The translations under genes were made by a program, and so were the position numbers. This document shows, piece by piece, positions 8,665 to 17,029 of a DNA stretch of 64,000 nt (position 1 is its first letter; each line of letters starts with the position of its first letter). Below the pieces are notes generated by a model. The model searched no databases. It was not told where the DNA came from and worked only from the letters and a program-made list of their open reading frames with translations. The stretch comes from Verrucomicrobiaceae bacterium (GTDB lineage: Bacteria; Verrucomicrobiota; Verrucomicrobiia; Verrucomicrobiales; Verrucomicrobiaceae), in assembly GCA_015075365.1 (NCBI GenBank), contig JABTUN010000002.1, forward strand, positions 620,001-684,000. Direction: 5' to 3'.

Positions 8665-9884
8665 TTCGCGCCTTGGGCGAGGGCCTTGGCTGTCGCATTG
8701 ATGATCGCGTCCCCCGTGATCGTGGCGCGGCTGGTGGCGTCCACGCCTTTCACGCCTTGCTTGGCGATGATCTGCGCGGGCACGTCGGTGAGCGCGGAGT
8801 AATACTGCTTCTCCTTGTGCTGCGTGACCTTCACGTCCTCGATTTTTTTGCCGCGCACTTTGACGCTGACCTCGATCTGCCCCTCATAGCCGAGGCTGCT
8901 GTCCTTGTAAGTCCCGTCGGCCACTTTTGTCACATCGGCGAGATCAAAGAGCTTCAACGCGTCGAGGCTGGCCTGCGCACGCCCCTGGGTGCGCTTCACG
9001 CGCTCGGCACGCTGGCCGGTGGCCGGCGTGTTGATGACTTTTTCATAAAACGCCCGCGCCTCGGTCAACCGGCCCGCCAGACGGCAGGCGTCGCCGGCGA
9101 GCTGCCAGGCGTCGGGTTCGTCGTATTCCTCCGACATTTCCACGGCGCGGTCGGTCTCCAGCATGTCGCCCAGCAGCTTGATGGCGTCGAGTTGGAGAAA
9201 CTGCGACTTGCCGAGCATGTCGAGCGCCATCTGCTTGCTGCCAAGACGCCAGTAACACTCGGCCAGATGGATTCCCGGCTGGTCATCCAACGTGACACCG
9301 GCCTGCTGCCACCACCAGGCGGCGCGGGCGTAGTCCTGGAAGAAGCGAAAGTGCATGTTGGCGATCTCCTTCGTCACGCGAGCCTTCAGCGCCGCGTCGG
9401 GATTCGAATCGAGAATGTGATGCAGGAGTTTCACGCCCTCCTGCCAGCGGCTGGAGTTTGGGTTGATGATGTCCCAGATGAACTGGCCGACATTCTTCTG
9501 ATTGTTCCAGCCCTGCCCCGGTTTTTCCGGCCAGGAAAGGTCGAGCGTCTTGGGATAGTTCAATCTTGTCGATTTGAACCAGTCCGGTTCCGTGGGGCCG
9601 ACCTTCGCAATGAGCGCCTGCACCTCCGCCGGCGTGAGCGTCGTGGACTTTTGCTCGGCCAGCACCGTGCGTGCGCCGTTCACCGTGATGGCCTTCACAC
9701 TGGCGTAGGGCACGGTGCGCTTCGTGAGCGTGCCGCCGAGGTTGAACTCGACGGTGAGCGTCTTCGCCTCGGCGTTGTTCTCGAGAACCTTGCCCTCGAC
9801 CTTGTTGCCATTCGCCAATTCAATCGTGTCCGCGTGCGCCAGCGCCACTGCAGCGAAGAAAATGAGGATGCGCGTCGTTTTCAT
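8661..9884 (-). CDS. Exported FMN-binding-domain protein (flavinylation target)
   Basis: 407 residues with an N-terminal signal peptide (MKTTRILIFFAAVALAHA). The first part (to about residue 300) is a hydrophilic region with helical, repeat-like organisation, not recognised beyond that. The C-terminal 90 residues form an FMN_bind domain like those of NqrC, RnfG and NosR: GTYKDSSLGYEG, VSVKVRGKKIEDVKV, then the attachment-site region DATSRATITGDAI. The usual site is S/T-G-A-T/S; here it is S-R-A-T, with T388 the likely flavinylated threonine. The apbE gene that would attach FMN ends 3 bp upstream, and the polyferredoxin gene overlaps by 4 bp downstream. Extracytoplasmic electron carriage is inferred. 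Confidence 0.8.
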   Translation of the reverse strand: MKTTRILIFFAAVALAHADTIELANGNKVEGKVLENNAEAKTLTVEFNLGGTLTKRTVPYASVKAITVNGARTVLAEQKSTTLTPAEVQALIAKVGPTEPDWFKSTRLNYPKTLDLSWPEKPGQGWNNQKNVGQFIWDIINPNSSRWQEGVKLLHHILDSNPDAALKARVTKEIANMHFRFFQDYARAAWWWQQAGVTLDDQPGIHLAECYWRLGSKQMALDMLGKSQFLQLDAIKLLGDMLETDRAVEMSEEYDEPDAWQLAGDACRLAGRLTEARAFYEKVINTPATGQRAERVKRTQGRAQASLDALKLFDLADVTKVADGTYKDSSLGYEGQIEVSVKVRGKKIEDVKVTQHKEKQYYSALTDVPAQIIAKQGVKGVDATSRATITGDAIINATAKALAQGAK

Positions 9885-9887
9885 AGG

Positions 9888-10838
9888 TCATGCGGCGAAG
9901 GAGAACCCCGCGGTGGCCATGCGACGGCCGTCTTTGAGAATGAGGAGCGCGTCCGTGCCCGGATAGTGCCGCAGGAAATCGATCCCGCGTTGCGCACCGA
10001 GCACGAAGAGCGTGGTGGAAAGCGCATCCGCGTTCATCGCCGATGGCGCCAGCACGGAGACGCTCGCCAATTCGCCCGGCGATTCCCCCGTGTGAGGATC
10101 GAAGATGTGATGGCGGCTGAAATCGTCGCTGAACGTCGTTTCGTAATCGCCTGACGTCGCGAGGCAGCGATTTTCGAGCCGTGCGAGCGCCGCGAAGGCG
10201 TCTCTTTGTCGCGGATGCTGAATCCCGATGCGCCACGGAGCGCCTTCCGTGTTGTGCCCGAGCGCATTCATCTCGCCTGCGTCGATCAAAGCATGCTGCA
10301 CGCCATGCGCACGCATCACGCGCATCGCCGCGTCCGCCGCATAGCCCTGCGCGATGCCGTTGAGCGTGATCGCCATGCCGGGAGCCAGTTGGATGCGTTT
10401 TTCGCCGAGTTCGACCTTCCGCCAGTCCACGAGGGCCAACGTGGCCGCGTCCGGTTTCATGCCCTTCAGCGCCCATAGCGGCTGCACCGTCACATCGAAG
10501 GCTCCGCCGGACTTTTCGGCCACACCGGCGGAAAAACGCAGCACCTCGATGAGCGAGGCATCCGGCGCGTCGAGCACCGCGTCACGATTCAGCCGCGAAA
10601 TCTGGCTCTCCGGCCGGTAGAGGCTCATCACGCTCTCAATGCGCTCCAACTCCGCAAAGGCCGCGTTAAGCGCTGCATTCGCAACGCTTTCATCGCCATG
10701 CAGCGCTGTCATCGTCACGGAGGCACCAAGGGCCTTTGATGAACGGGAAAACAGATGCATACTGCGGCGTGAACAACTGGTGAGCAGCGCCCCGCACGTC
10801 CCTGCGGCAAGGGCGAAGAAGCGGCGGCGGCTTGGCAT
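9888..10838 (-). CDS. apbE: FAD:protein FMN transferase (ApbE)
   Basis: 316 residues from the ATG at 10838; an in-frame ATG at 10880 would add 14 residues, but the later start leads straight into a basic, lipoprotein-like signal (MPSRRRFFALAAG ... LLTSC). ApbE motifs are visible: LNGIAQGYAAD (normally AKGYA-D), HIFDPHTGESPG and MNADALSTTLFVLG, the last including the metal-binding aspartate region. ApbE moves FMN from FAD onto a threonine of exported FMN_bind proteins with Mg2+. The immediate downstream gene encodes such a target (3-bp gap). Two conserved positions deviate (K to Q in the GYA motif; AGE where GGN is usual), so activity should not be taken for granted. Confidence 0.83.
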   Translation of the reverse strand: MPSRRRFFALAAGTCGALLTSCSRRSMHLFSRSSKALGASVTMTALHGDESVANAALNAAFAELERIESVMSLYRPESQISRLNRDAVLDAPDASLIEVLRFSAGVAEKSGGAFDVTVQPLWALKGMKPDAATLALVDWRKVELGEKRIQLAPGMAITLNGIAQGYAADAAMRVMRAHGVQHALIDAGEMNALGHNTEGAPWRIGIQHPRQRDAFAALARLENRCLATSGDYETTFSDDFSRHHIFDPHTGESPGELASVSVLAPSAMNADALSTTLFVLGAQRGIDFLRHYPGTDALLILKDGRRMATAGFSFAA

Positions 10839-10989
10839 CCGACGAAAGGATCGAGAGCACATGGCTGGCATGGGAATCATGGCATCCTAACGCAGATTCC
10901 GAGTGGGAGATTATCGGAAATTCCAATCCTCTGAAACCAGCATCCCATCAGCGGTGCCCATCTGGTGAGGAAGGACTCCTCGGAATGCG

Positions 10990-13236
10990 TCACCTGACCC
11001 CAAACGCCGCGATCTCCTTGCCACTGGTGCCGTCCCAGACGCGAAGGAGGCTGTCCTCTCCACCGCCGACGAGGGTGGTGCCGCTGGGGGAGCTGGCACC
11101 AGCCTGCATGTAGTCCGGCAGGTTAGCGATGCTGCGCACCTCGGCACCTTCATCACTAACGACGCGCAGCCGGTTGTCGCCGGCGGAGGTGAGGATCTGG
11201 TTGGTGGCACCGATGAACTGGAGGGAGGTGACCTCCTTGGTCCAGCCTTCGATCTTCTTTTTGCGCTCGCCGATGATCATGTCCCAGGTGGAGACGACGC
11301 CGTCGGCCCCGGCGGTGGCCAGCACGCGGCCATCACTGCGGAAGGCAACGCCGGTGACATGATGGGTGTGGCCCTCAAAGAGGCTGACGGGCTTGCCGGT
11401 GGCGACCTCGGTGACGCGGGCGATCTTGTCGGCGGCACCGGAGGCGAGAAGCCTGCCGTCCGGGGAGAAGTCGAGGCAGAGCACGGTGTCGTCGTGCTTT
11501 TCGGGCCATTGGCGGATGAGCTTGCCACCGGCCACGTCGAAGAAGGCGATATCGCCGCTGCGGGAGAGCTCGCCGCCGCCGGTGACGAGCGTTCTGCCAT
11601 CCGGGCTGAAGCGGAGGGCGTTCACGCGGTCAGCGAAGATTTGTTTGTCGTTCCAGGTGCGCGCCAGGTTCCAGCGAGGGATGCCGGGGGTGGCAAGGGC
11701 GAGGGACCGGACGACGGTGAAGGAGCCGTCGGCCTGCGCGGTGAGGGTGGTGGTTTCTGTCTTCGTGGCGGATTCCTCCACGACGAGGCCGGTTGCGACA
11801 CCCCAGGCGCGCAGAACACCATCCTCGAAGAGCGCAGCAGCCTTCACGCCGTCCGGGGAAAAGGCCACAGCCAGGGGTTTCACCACGGTTTTGGCGATGG
11901 ATTGCCTGAGGGCAGCGAGGTCGGTGGCGGCCTTGTCCTGGGCGGCCTTGGCGGCGGCGATGGCGCTGTTGGCGGCAGCGACGGCGCTGGCGTTGCGGGC
12001 TTTGGAGGCGGTGATGCGCTTCACGTCGTCCTCGGCATCTTTGACATTGCTCTGCGCGGCATTGACAGCGGCGAGGGCGGACACCTCGGTCATGCGCGCG
12101 GTGATGAGCTTGTCCTGGGCGGTTTTGAGTTCCTTTTCGACGGCGGGGTCTTTGGCGGTGGAGGCGGCGAGTTTTGCGGCGAGCTCGTCCACAGTCTTTT
12201 GGGCGGTGGCCCGGGCCTGCTCGGCGGGTTTGACGGCCTGTTGTTTTTCAGGCAGGACCTTCTGCATGGTGGTGATGGCATCCCTGGCCTTGCCGAGGAG
12301 GACATCGAGCGCCTTGTCCTGGGCCTCCATGCGGGTGATCTCACTTTTCTGGAAGGACTGCTCCAGCGTCTGGGCGGCCACGGTCCACTCCAGTTCAGCG
12401 ATCTTTTGGGTGGATGCGAGCGTGCCGCGCAGCTCGGCGGTCTGTTTGAGCGTGGCGGTGTCCCATACGCGCACGGAGCCGTCGGAGCAGCCGGCGAGGA
12501 TGGATTTCCGATCGGCGGAGAGGGCGCTGGCAAGGATGGTGAGCTTGCCTGCGTCGGCGATTTTTTTGACAATGGGAGGATCAGCGGGTGTGGCCGCGGT
12601 GGGCTGGCTGGCGGCCTTTTGGGGCTCGAAACGCCAGAGTTTCACCTCCCGGAAGCTGCCGCTGGCGAGATGCCTGCCGTCGGGGCTGAAGGCAAGGGAC
12701 TGGACGAGGGCGCGGTGCGCCTCAAACTGGGTGATCAACTGCCGGGTGGCCAGATCGTGAATGTAGATGCGGTTGGATCGCCCGCAGGCGGCGTAACGGC
12801 CATCCCTGGACATGGCGACGCAGTAGATGGGATCCACGCTGGCGGCAAATGGCTTCAAGACGACGGCGCGCTCCTGCTGGGTGGAGCTTTTGGCACCCTG
12901 GTCGATCCATTGCCTGAGGATGGAGATCTCGGCGGGGGTGAGATTGACCGCGCCTGATTTGTTGTTGGGCGGGGGCATCTCCATGTCGTCCTGGTGCAGG
13001 GAGGCGAGGACGATGAGGCTTTGCGCGCTTTTGCCGGGAACGATGGAGGGGCCGGACTCGCCGCCCTGGATCATGAGCTCCGGCGTCTCCATGTTGAGAT
13101 CGGCCTTGGTGGTCGTCTTGTTGTGGCAGGAGATGCAGTTGGTCTTGAGGAAAGGATAAACGTCCCGGTAGAAATCGAGTTCGGCGGAGATGCCGGTGGC
13201 GCAGAGGACGAGAGGGAGGATCGGAAACAGTTTCAC
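10990..13236 (-). CDS. Planctomycete-type cytochrome c domain plus WD40 repeat protein with coiled-coil insert
   Basis: 748 residues with a signal peptide (MKLFPILPLVLCATGISA). Residues about 20-120 are a PSCyt-type cytochrome c domain with one haem motif C34-I-S-C-H38 and the DMEMPPPNN segment typical of this family. The rest is WD40-like beta-propeller: repeats such as LAFSPDGRHLASGS, ALRFSPDGRTLVTGG and LDFSPDGRLLASGA. Between propeller repeats, residues about 300-440 form a long Ala/Lys/Glu/Gln-rich coiled coil. Such proteins are frequent in Verrucomicrobiota and Planctomycetota, and their function is largely unknown. It ends 151 bp upstream of apbE on the same strand, so cotranscription with the redox operon is possible but unproven. 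Confidence 0.8.
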   Translation of the reverse strand: MKLFPILPLVLCATGISAELDFYRDVYPFLKTNCISCHNKTTTKADLNMETPELMIQGGESGPSIVPGKSAQSLIVLASLHQDDMEMPPPNNKSGAVNLTPAEISILRQWIDQGAKSSTQQERAVVLKPFAASVDPIYCVAMSRDGRYAACGRSNRIYIHDLATRQLITQFEAHRALVQSLAFSPDGRHLASGSFREVKLWRFEPQKAASQPTAATPADPPIVKKIADAGKLTILASALSADRKSILAGCSDGSVRVWDTATLKQTAELRGTLASTQKIAELEWTVAAQTLEQSFQKSEITRMEAQDKALDVLLGKARDAITTMQKVLPEKQQAVKPAEQARATAQKTVDELAAKLAASTAKDPAVEKELKTAQDKLITARMTEVSALAAVNAAQSNVKDAEDDVKRITASKARNASAVAAANSAIAAAKAAQDKAATDLAALRQSIAKTVVKPLAVAFSPDGVKAAALFEDGVLRAWGVATGLVVEESATKTETTTLTAQADGSFTVVRSLALATPGIPRWNLARTWNDKQIFADRVNALRFSPDGRTLVTGGGELSRSGDIAFFDVAGGKLIRQWPEKHDDTVLCLDFSPDGRLLASGAADKIARVTEVATGKPVSLFEGHTHHVTGVAFRSDGRVLATAGADGVVSTWDMIIGERKKKIEGWTKEVTSLQFIGATNQILTSAGDNRLRVVSDEGAEVRSIANLPDYMQAGASSPSGTTLVGGGEDSLLRVWDGTSGKEIAAFGVR

Positions 13237-13318
13237 GGGGCAGGGGGGGATCAGCGTGACTACCTACGCTGCATGCCCGGCCATGTGTTCACAGCTCTCG
13301 CCGGAAGTGGAGGCGCGC

Positions 13319-13534
13319 TCAGGCGGCGAGTGCGAGGAACTGGGAGCGGACGCAGGACCAGAAGGACTCCATGAAGAGGTTGGTCTTGGCGGCGGGGGCG
13401 CTGGAGGCGGGCATGTCCATGGCCTGGAGGCCGTGCAGCTCGGTCATGACCTCGCCGTAGGCGGGCATGGCGTTCCAGCCGGGGGTGGGTTCAGCAGCCG
13501 TGGGGGTGTGGGTGGCGATGGTGGCGGTGTTCAT
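13319..13534 (-). CDS. Small hypothetical protein
   Basis: 71 residues starting MNTATIATHTPTAAEP and ending in FWSCVRSQFLALAA. The frame stays open upstream to 13660, but that extension is proline/threonine-rich and unlikely to be coding. No family was recognised. The tail has a possible short amphipathic helix. No Shine-Dalgarno sequence is obvious. It sits between the NlpC-like gene and the cytochrome/WD40 gene on the same strand. Confidence 0.35.
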   Translation of the reverse strand: MNTATIATHTPTAAEPTPGWNAMPAYGEVMTELHGLQAMDMPASSAPAAKTNLFMESFWSCVRSQFLALAA

Positions 13535-13671
13535 GGCGGTGGCAGGGTTGAGAGGGTGGCGGGTGTGTTGGGCGGGAAAGGGGGTGGTTTTCGGCGTTCC
13601 GGGGGCTTTGATTCGCAGGTTTGGAGTTGCAGGCGGGTGCGAGAGTGAGAACCGCGTCACAAAAATGAGAA

Positions 13672-14358
13672 TTAAAGGCCAGCAGGATGCCGCGGGGTGA
13701 AGCCCGCATAGCTGCGGCTCTTGGTGCGCCAGCGGGGGCCTTCACCGGTGACCTGGCCGAAGGTGTCCATGCGCAGACCGCAGATGGTCATGAACACATG
13801 CTCGCCAGGCTTCACCCAGATGGTGATGAAGCGGCCGGGGCCGGGCTCGCCATAGCTGGCGAAGGCGGCGCTGGAGAGAGGGCTGCGCAGCAGGCCGGCC
13901 TTGATGAGCACGTAGGAGACGCTGCCGGAGCAGTCATAAGCGCTGTCCTCGACACGGGAGTGGCCGCCGCCGCGCACATAGGGCTTGTTCTGGAGGGTGT
14001 TGGCGGCATAGACGGCGTGCTGCAGGCGCATGGGGGCGGAGGAGCCGACGGTGGCGAAGCGGCCGTCAAAGCGGATCTGGGCGTTGCCGGCGGCGGGAGC
14101 GGCCTGGCGGGCGGCGGCAGCAGCGGCGGCCTGCTGGGCGTGGTAAGCGGCCCAGGCCTGGGCGTTGGCCTGCTGCTGGTAGTAGGCGGCCCAGGCGGCC
14201 TGGTTTTGGGCGTGGGCGTAAGCGGCCTGGGCCTGGGGGGCGGCGTAGTGACCGGCGGCGTAGTAGCCCTGCTGGGCGGAGGCGGGGGAGGCGAGAGCGA
14301 GCAGGAGGACGGCGGCGGCTGCGGCGGGGAGGGCGAGGAGCTTGGCGGAGGCGTTCAT
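13672..14358 (-). CDS. Exported NlpC/P60-like protein with Ala/Gln/Tyr-rich N-terminus
   Basis: 228 residues. The ATG at 14358 gives a signal peptide (MNASAKLLALPAAAAAVLLL...ASA). Residues about 28-85 are a low-complexity Tyr/Ala/Gln repeat (AAWAAYYQQQ, AQAWAAYHAQQ). The C-terminal half resembles NlpC/P60 cysteine peptidases: A-YDCSG-SVSYVL with catalytic Cys143, and a histidine in PGEHVFM (H187) where the second catalytic residue is expected. These enzymes cleave peptidoglycan stem peptides, although many homologues are structural. An 11-bp perfect inverted repeat sits just upstream of the start. The low-complexity part might bind cell wall or mediate assembly; this is a guess. Confidence 0.6.
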   Translation of the reverse strand: MNASAKLLALPAAAAAVLLLALASPASAQQGYYAAGHYAAPQAQAAYAHAQNQAAWAAYYQQQANAQAWAAYHAQQAAAAAAARQAAPAAGNAQIRFDGRFATVGSSAPMRLQHAVYAANTLQNKPYVRGGGHSRVEDSAYDCSGSVSYVLIKAGLLRSPLSSAAFASYGEPGPGRFITIWVKPGEHVFMTICGLRMDTFGQVTGEGPRWRTKSRSYAGFTPRHPAGL

Positions 14359-14365
14359 GGCTGCT

Positions 14366-14394
14366 TGATTGATTATTGGAATTATAATCAATCA
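14366..14394. promoter_or_regulatory. Perfect 11-bp inverted repeat upstream of the NlpC-like gene
   Basis: TGATTGATTAT and ATAATCAATCA flank a 7-nt spacer (TGGAATT), only 8 bp from the start codon. It lies in an AT-rich island within very GC-rich DNA. The length and position fit a dimeric regulator's operator; it could also form an RNA hairpin covering the ribosome binding site. Confidence 0.45.
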
Positions 14395-15091
14395 TGCGAT
14401 TCACAGCAACCATAATTTCAGAAATTGATCACATAATTGTAAAAATGAGAATAGAAAGGGGCTGGAAACCCGCCCGGATGGGGGCGGATGAACAGCATTG
14501 GGGTTGTTAAAGGGCTGAATTGGGCAGATTATCGGCGGTGGGCGGTCGATTTGAGGCTCGGAGCCAGTCCGAAGAAGCAGCGCAGCCACCCATCTCCGCC
14601 ATAGAAATGAGAAAGTGATCTTGGTTTTGAGATCCGGAGAGACGCGGGCGAAAAAGGGCCGGGAAAGCCTGGAGACACTCGCAGCGGGCCGTGGACAGCC
14701 CGCCCTGCTGCCACGGCGGCGGCAGATGCACCGACGTTCTCTTTGAAGCGTGGGAATGGCGGGTCTGCCTTCAGAACCCTTTTCGACTCCACGCGAACGG
14801 CCTGTTGTCCGCGTCCAACTCTGACAATCTGCGCGCCTCAAAAGTCAGCGACGCCCGCGTTGAGGGATGATTGTTGAACAATCAATCGTCCATTAACTGT
14901 CGATCCAATCGTTGCCACTTGGCCGTGGCGATGCAGTTGGAGTGAATGAAAGGCGCGGCAGGTGACATGCAAACCGGCATGAGTCCACAGGCAATCCGAT
15001 CCATTCGAGAGTTCAATTACATTGTTACGGCTTGGTTTTGTTCGCGCTCGCGTCCAGCGAGGCCAGCCAGCCCCTACTCATTGGTCCACGA
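14395..15091. other. Gene-free intergenic stretch
   Basis: Several short open frames cross this stretch on both strands, but none shows a recognisable family, a signal peptide or a credible start site, so I call none. It contains a 17-bp palindrome (14868-14884, listed separately) and AT-rich patches at 14395-14460 and 14865-14930 that could be promoters. No tRNA was found. Degraded genes cannot be excluded. Confidence 0.5.
14868..14884. promoter_or_regulatory. 17-bp palindrome (8-bp arms)
   Basis: TGATTGTT-G-AACAATCA is a perfect palindrome around a single base. Its outer hexamers TGATTG and CAATCA are also found in the inverted repeat at 14366-14394, about 500 bp away. It has the form of a transcription factor site, but no gene start lies nearby. 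Confidence 0.3.
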
Positions 15092-15131
15092 CAAAAAGAA
15101 ATGCCAGCCGGGTAACGGGGCGGCACTGGCA
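15092..15131 (-). terminator. Probable rho-independent terminator of the pilus operon
   Basis: Read on the minus strand, TGCCAG-TG-CCG pairs with CGG-CTGGCA across a 10-nt loop, and the stem is followed by TTTCTTTTT. It lies about 170 bp beyond the stop of the PilC/GspF gene, the last gene of the leftward pilus set. A 2-nt bulge makes the stem imperfect. Confidence 0.45.
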
Positions 15132-15299
15132 GGCACGCTGACCGACTGAATGAAGGGCGCTTGTAGAGACCTCCACTTCCCCCCATCTGATTTTTCAGAA
15201 GTGCCCCTGAAAGCATGGGCTCCCAGCATTGAAGACCGCTGCTGCCGCCTCACAGGCCCGGCAATGGACCTGTGGTTGTGGGCGCTTTCCGGTGCCGGC

Positions 15300-16526
15300 T
15301 CACTTCTTTTTCAAGATGACATCGCCGAGGCTGAACATGGGGCCGTAGATGGCGTAAATGAGGAAGCCGACCATGATGCCAAGAATGAGCATGGTGAGAG
15401 GCTCGATCATCTTGTCGAGGGTGGCGGCGAGGTTGTCGAGCTCCTCCTCGTAGTCATCGGCGATCTCGGCGAGCATCTCGGTGCCGGAACCAGTCTCGGA
15501 GGCGAGCTCAATGAGGCCGCAGAGGTTGCGCGCGTCAGGACCTAGCCAGTGGGCCTCCATGAGGAAGGCCTCATGGAGGGTGCGGCCGACGGAGATGTGG
15601 TCCCGCAGGCGCTGGAAGAGCTCCTTATAATGGTAGTGCCATGAGGCCTGCGAGGTGATATCGAGCGCGGAAGTGAGGCGCACGTTGGACTCCGTGAGCA
15701 TGGAGAGGGTGCGGAAGCCGGTGGCGGCGGCGGATTTCCGCACGATGACGCCGATGGCGGGGAGCTTGAGGAAGAGGTCCTGCACCGGGCGGAGGGATGC
15801 AATCTTTCCCCAGTTGGAGAAGAAGACATAGAGGCCCACGAACGGCAGGATGGCCAGGTAGGGCTTGTGCATGAAGAGATCCGAGAGAGCGATGAGGATC
15901 TTCGTGCCGAGCGGGAGCGGTGTCTTGAAGGAGTTGAAGAGCTTGGCCATGGCGGGCACGAGCGTGAAGCTCATGACGATGACTACAACGACGCCGAGCA
16001 CGATGACGACGGCGGGATAAATGAGGCCGCCCTTGAGCTTCTTGAGCACCTTGGAGGACTTCTTGGCAGAGATGGCGATGCGCTTGCAGACCTTGGCGAG
16101 CTGACCGGCTTCCTCCCCCGCGATGATGAGCGAGAGCATGTCGTCCGGGAAGAGCTTGGGGAACTTGACCATGACATCGGAAAGCTTTTCGCCAGTGGAG
16201 ATGCCGTGGATGAGCTCCGCGATCATGCCCTTGTAGGTGGCGGACTTGACGCGGTTGGTCTGGAGCTGGAGGGACTTGGTGAGGGAGATGTTTCGCTCCA
16301 GGCAGCGGCCCAGGCCGGCGAAGAAGGCGGCGCAATCGTCAATGCTGGCCTTGGGGCTGGTGATGCGGTGCAGCTTCTCATCAATCCCGGTGATGGTGGT
16401 GATGGAGGTGGATTCATTGGAGCCGACGCCGGCGCCCAAGATGGCCTTGTCATCATTGTCAGTGTCCACGAGCGCCTCGGCGCTCTTGCCGGTGTGGACG
16501 TTGGTGATTTTGACTTTTTTGAGCAT
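15300..16526 (-). CDS. Type IV pilus/type II secretion inner-membrane platform protein (PilC/GspF family)
   Basis: 408 residues. Two copies of the T2SSF domain are visible, about residues 60-185 (FFAGLGRCLERNISL, GEEAGQLAKV) and 270-390 (TLSMLTESNVRLTSAL, LASETGSGTEML). Each is followed by hydrophobic membrane segments (around 170-200, 230-250 and near the C-terminus). These proteins form the platform that couples the cytoplasmic ATPase to pilin assembly. The E-x-G pattern in the cytoplasmic domains is conserved. It is the most downstream gene of the leftward pilus cluster, 41 bp after the small prepilin gene. Confidence 0.9.
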   Translation of the reverse strand: MLKKVKITNVHTGKSAEALVDTDNDDKAILGAGVGSNESTSITTITGIDEKLHRITSPKASIDDCAAFFAGLGRCLERNISLTKSLQLQTNRVKSATYKGMIAELIHGISTGEKLSDVMVKFPKLFPDDMLSLIIAGEEAGQLAKVCKRIAISAKKSSKVLKKLKGGLIYPAVVIVLGVVVVIVMSFTLVPAMAKLFNSFKTPLPLGTKILIALSDLFMHKPYLAILPFVGLYVFFSNWGKIASLRPVQDLFLKLPAIGVIVRKSAAATGFRTLSMLTESNVRLTSALDITSQASWHYHYKELFQRLRDHISVGRTLHEAFLMEAHWLGPDARNLCGLIELASETGSGTEMLAEIADDYEEELDNLAATLDKMIEPLTMLILGIMVGFLIYAIYGPMFSLGDVILKKK

Positions 16527-16567
16527 GATGGAAGGAGATTTGAGATTTCAGACGTGAAATGCCAGCC

Positions 16568-17029
16568 TCAGGGCACGGGCGTGCGGAGCTGGATGGGGAG
16601 GCGCGGACGGAAGGCGGTGAGGGTGAGGGAGGCGCCAGGGACCTCGCTGCGCGGGTCCTGGGCGATGTTGACGACGGCGGTGCAGGCAGCGGTCTCGACG
16701 CTGGTTCCGTTGACCGTGGTGACGCCAGTCTCGACCAGGGTGGGAGTGCCGAAGATGGCGGTCTGCAGCGGCGGGCTCTGCGTTTGCAAGGGCATGAGGG
16801 CGGTGACCTGCACCGGGGAAAGCCCGAGCTGCCAGAGGCGGATCATGTTTTCCTGGTAATTGCGCGTGACGGCGACGCGGAAGGACAACTCCTCCTGCAG
16901 CATGACGGAGGCGGAGAGGCTGACGGCGGCGGTGGTGCCGACGGAGATGATGGCGCCGGCGGCGAGCACCTCGATCAGCGTGTAGGCGGCGGCGAGGCGG
17001 CGGCGTGTGCTGGTGAGGAGGCGTGTCAT
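16568..17029 (-). CDS. Prepilin-like protein with non-canonical cleavage site
   Basis: 153 residues from the ATG at 17029, chosen because it overlaps the upstream stop as ATGA. The N-terminus (RRRLAAAYTLIEVLAAGAII) is a type IV prepilin/pseudopilin leader with Glu at +5 and a long hydrophobic helix, but the residue before the cleavage point is Ala rather than Gly. The remainder is small, Thr/Pro/Val-rich and unrecognised; its size suggests a minor pilin or GspI/J-like pseudopilin. Processing by a prepilin peptidase must come from a gene elsewhere, since none is in the window. Confidence 0.7.
   Translation of the reverse strand: MTRLLTSTRRRLAAAYTLIEVLAAGAIISVGTTAAVSLSASVMLQEELSFRVAVTRNYQENMIRLWQLGLSPVQVTALMPLQTQSPPLQTAIFGTPTLVETGVTTVNGTSVETAACTAVVNIAQDPRSEVPGASLTLTAFRPRLPIQLRTPVP

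Noticed and set aside
11359..12957. Long plus-strand open frame opposite the WD40/cytochrome gene
   Set aside because: Gly-rich translation from the antisense of WD40 repeats; no domain.
14740..14830. tRNA-like fragment with TTCGACTCC
   Set aside because: Flanking bases do not form the T-stem or acceptor stem, and no anticodon arm is consistent.
14401..14841. Minus-strand open frame in the gene-free region
   Set aside because: No start context, no domain, Arg/Ser/Pro-rich composition typical of random high-GC frames.
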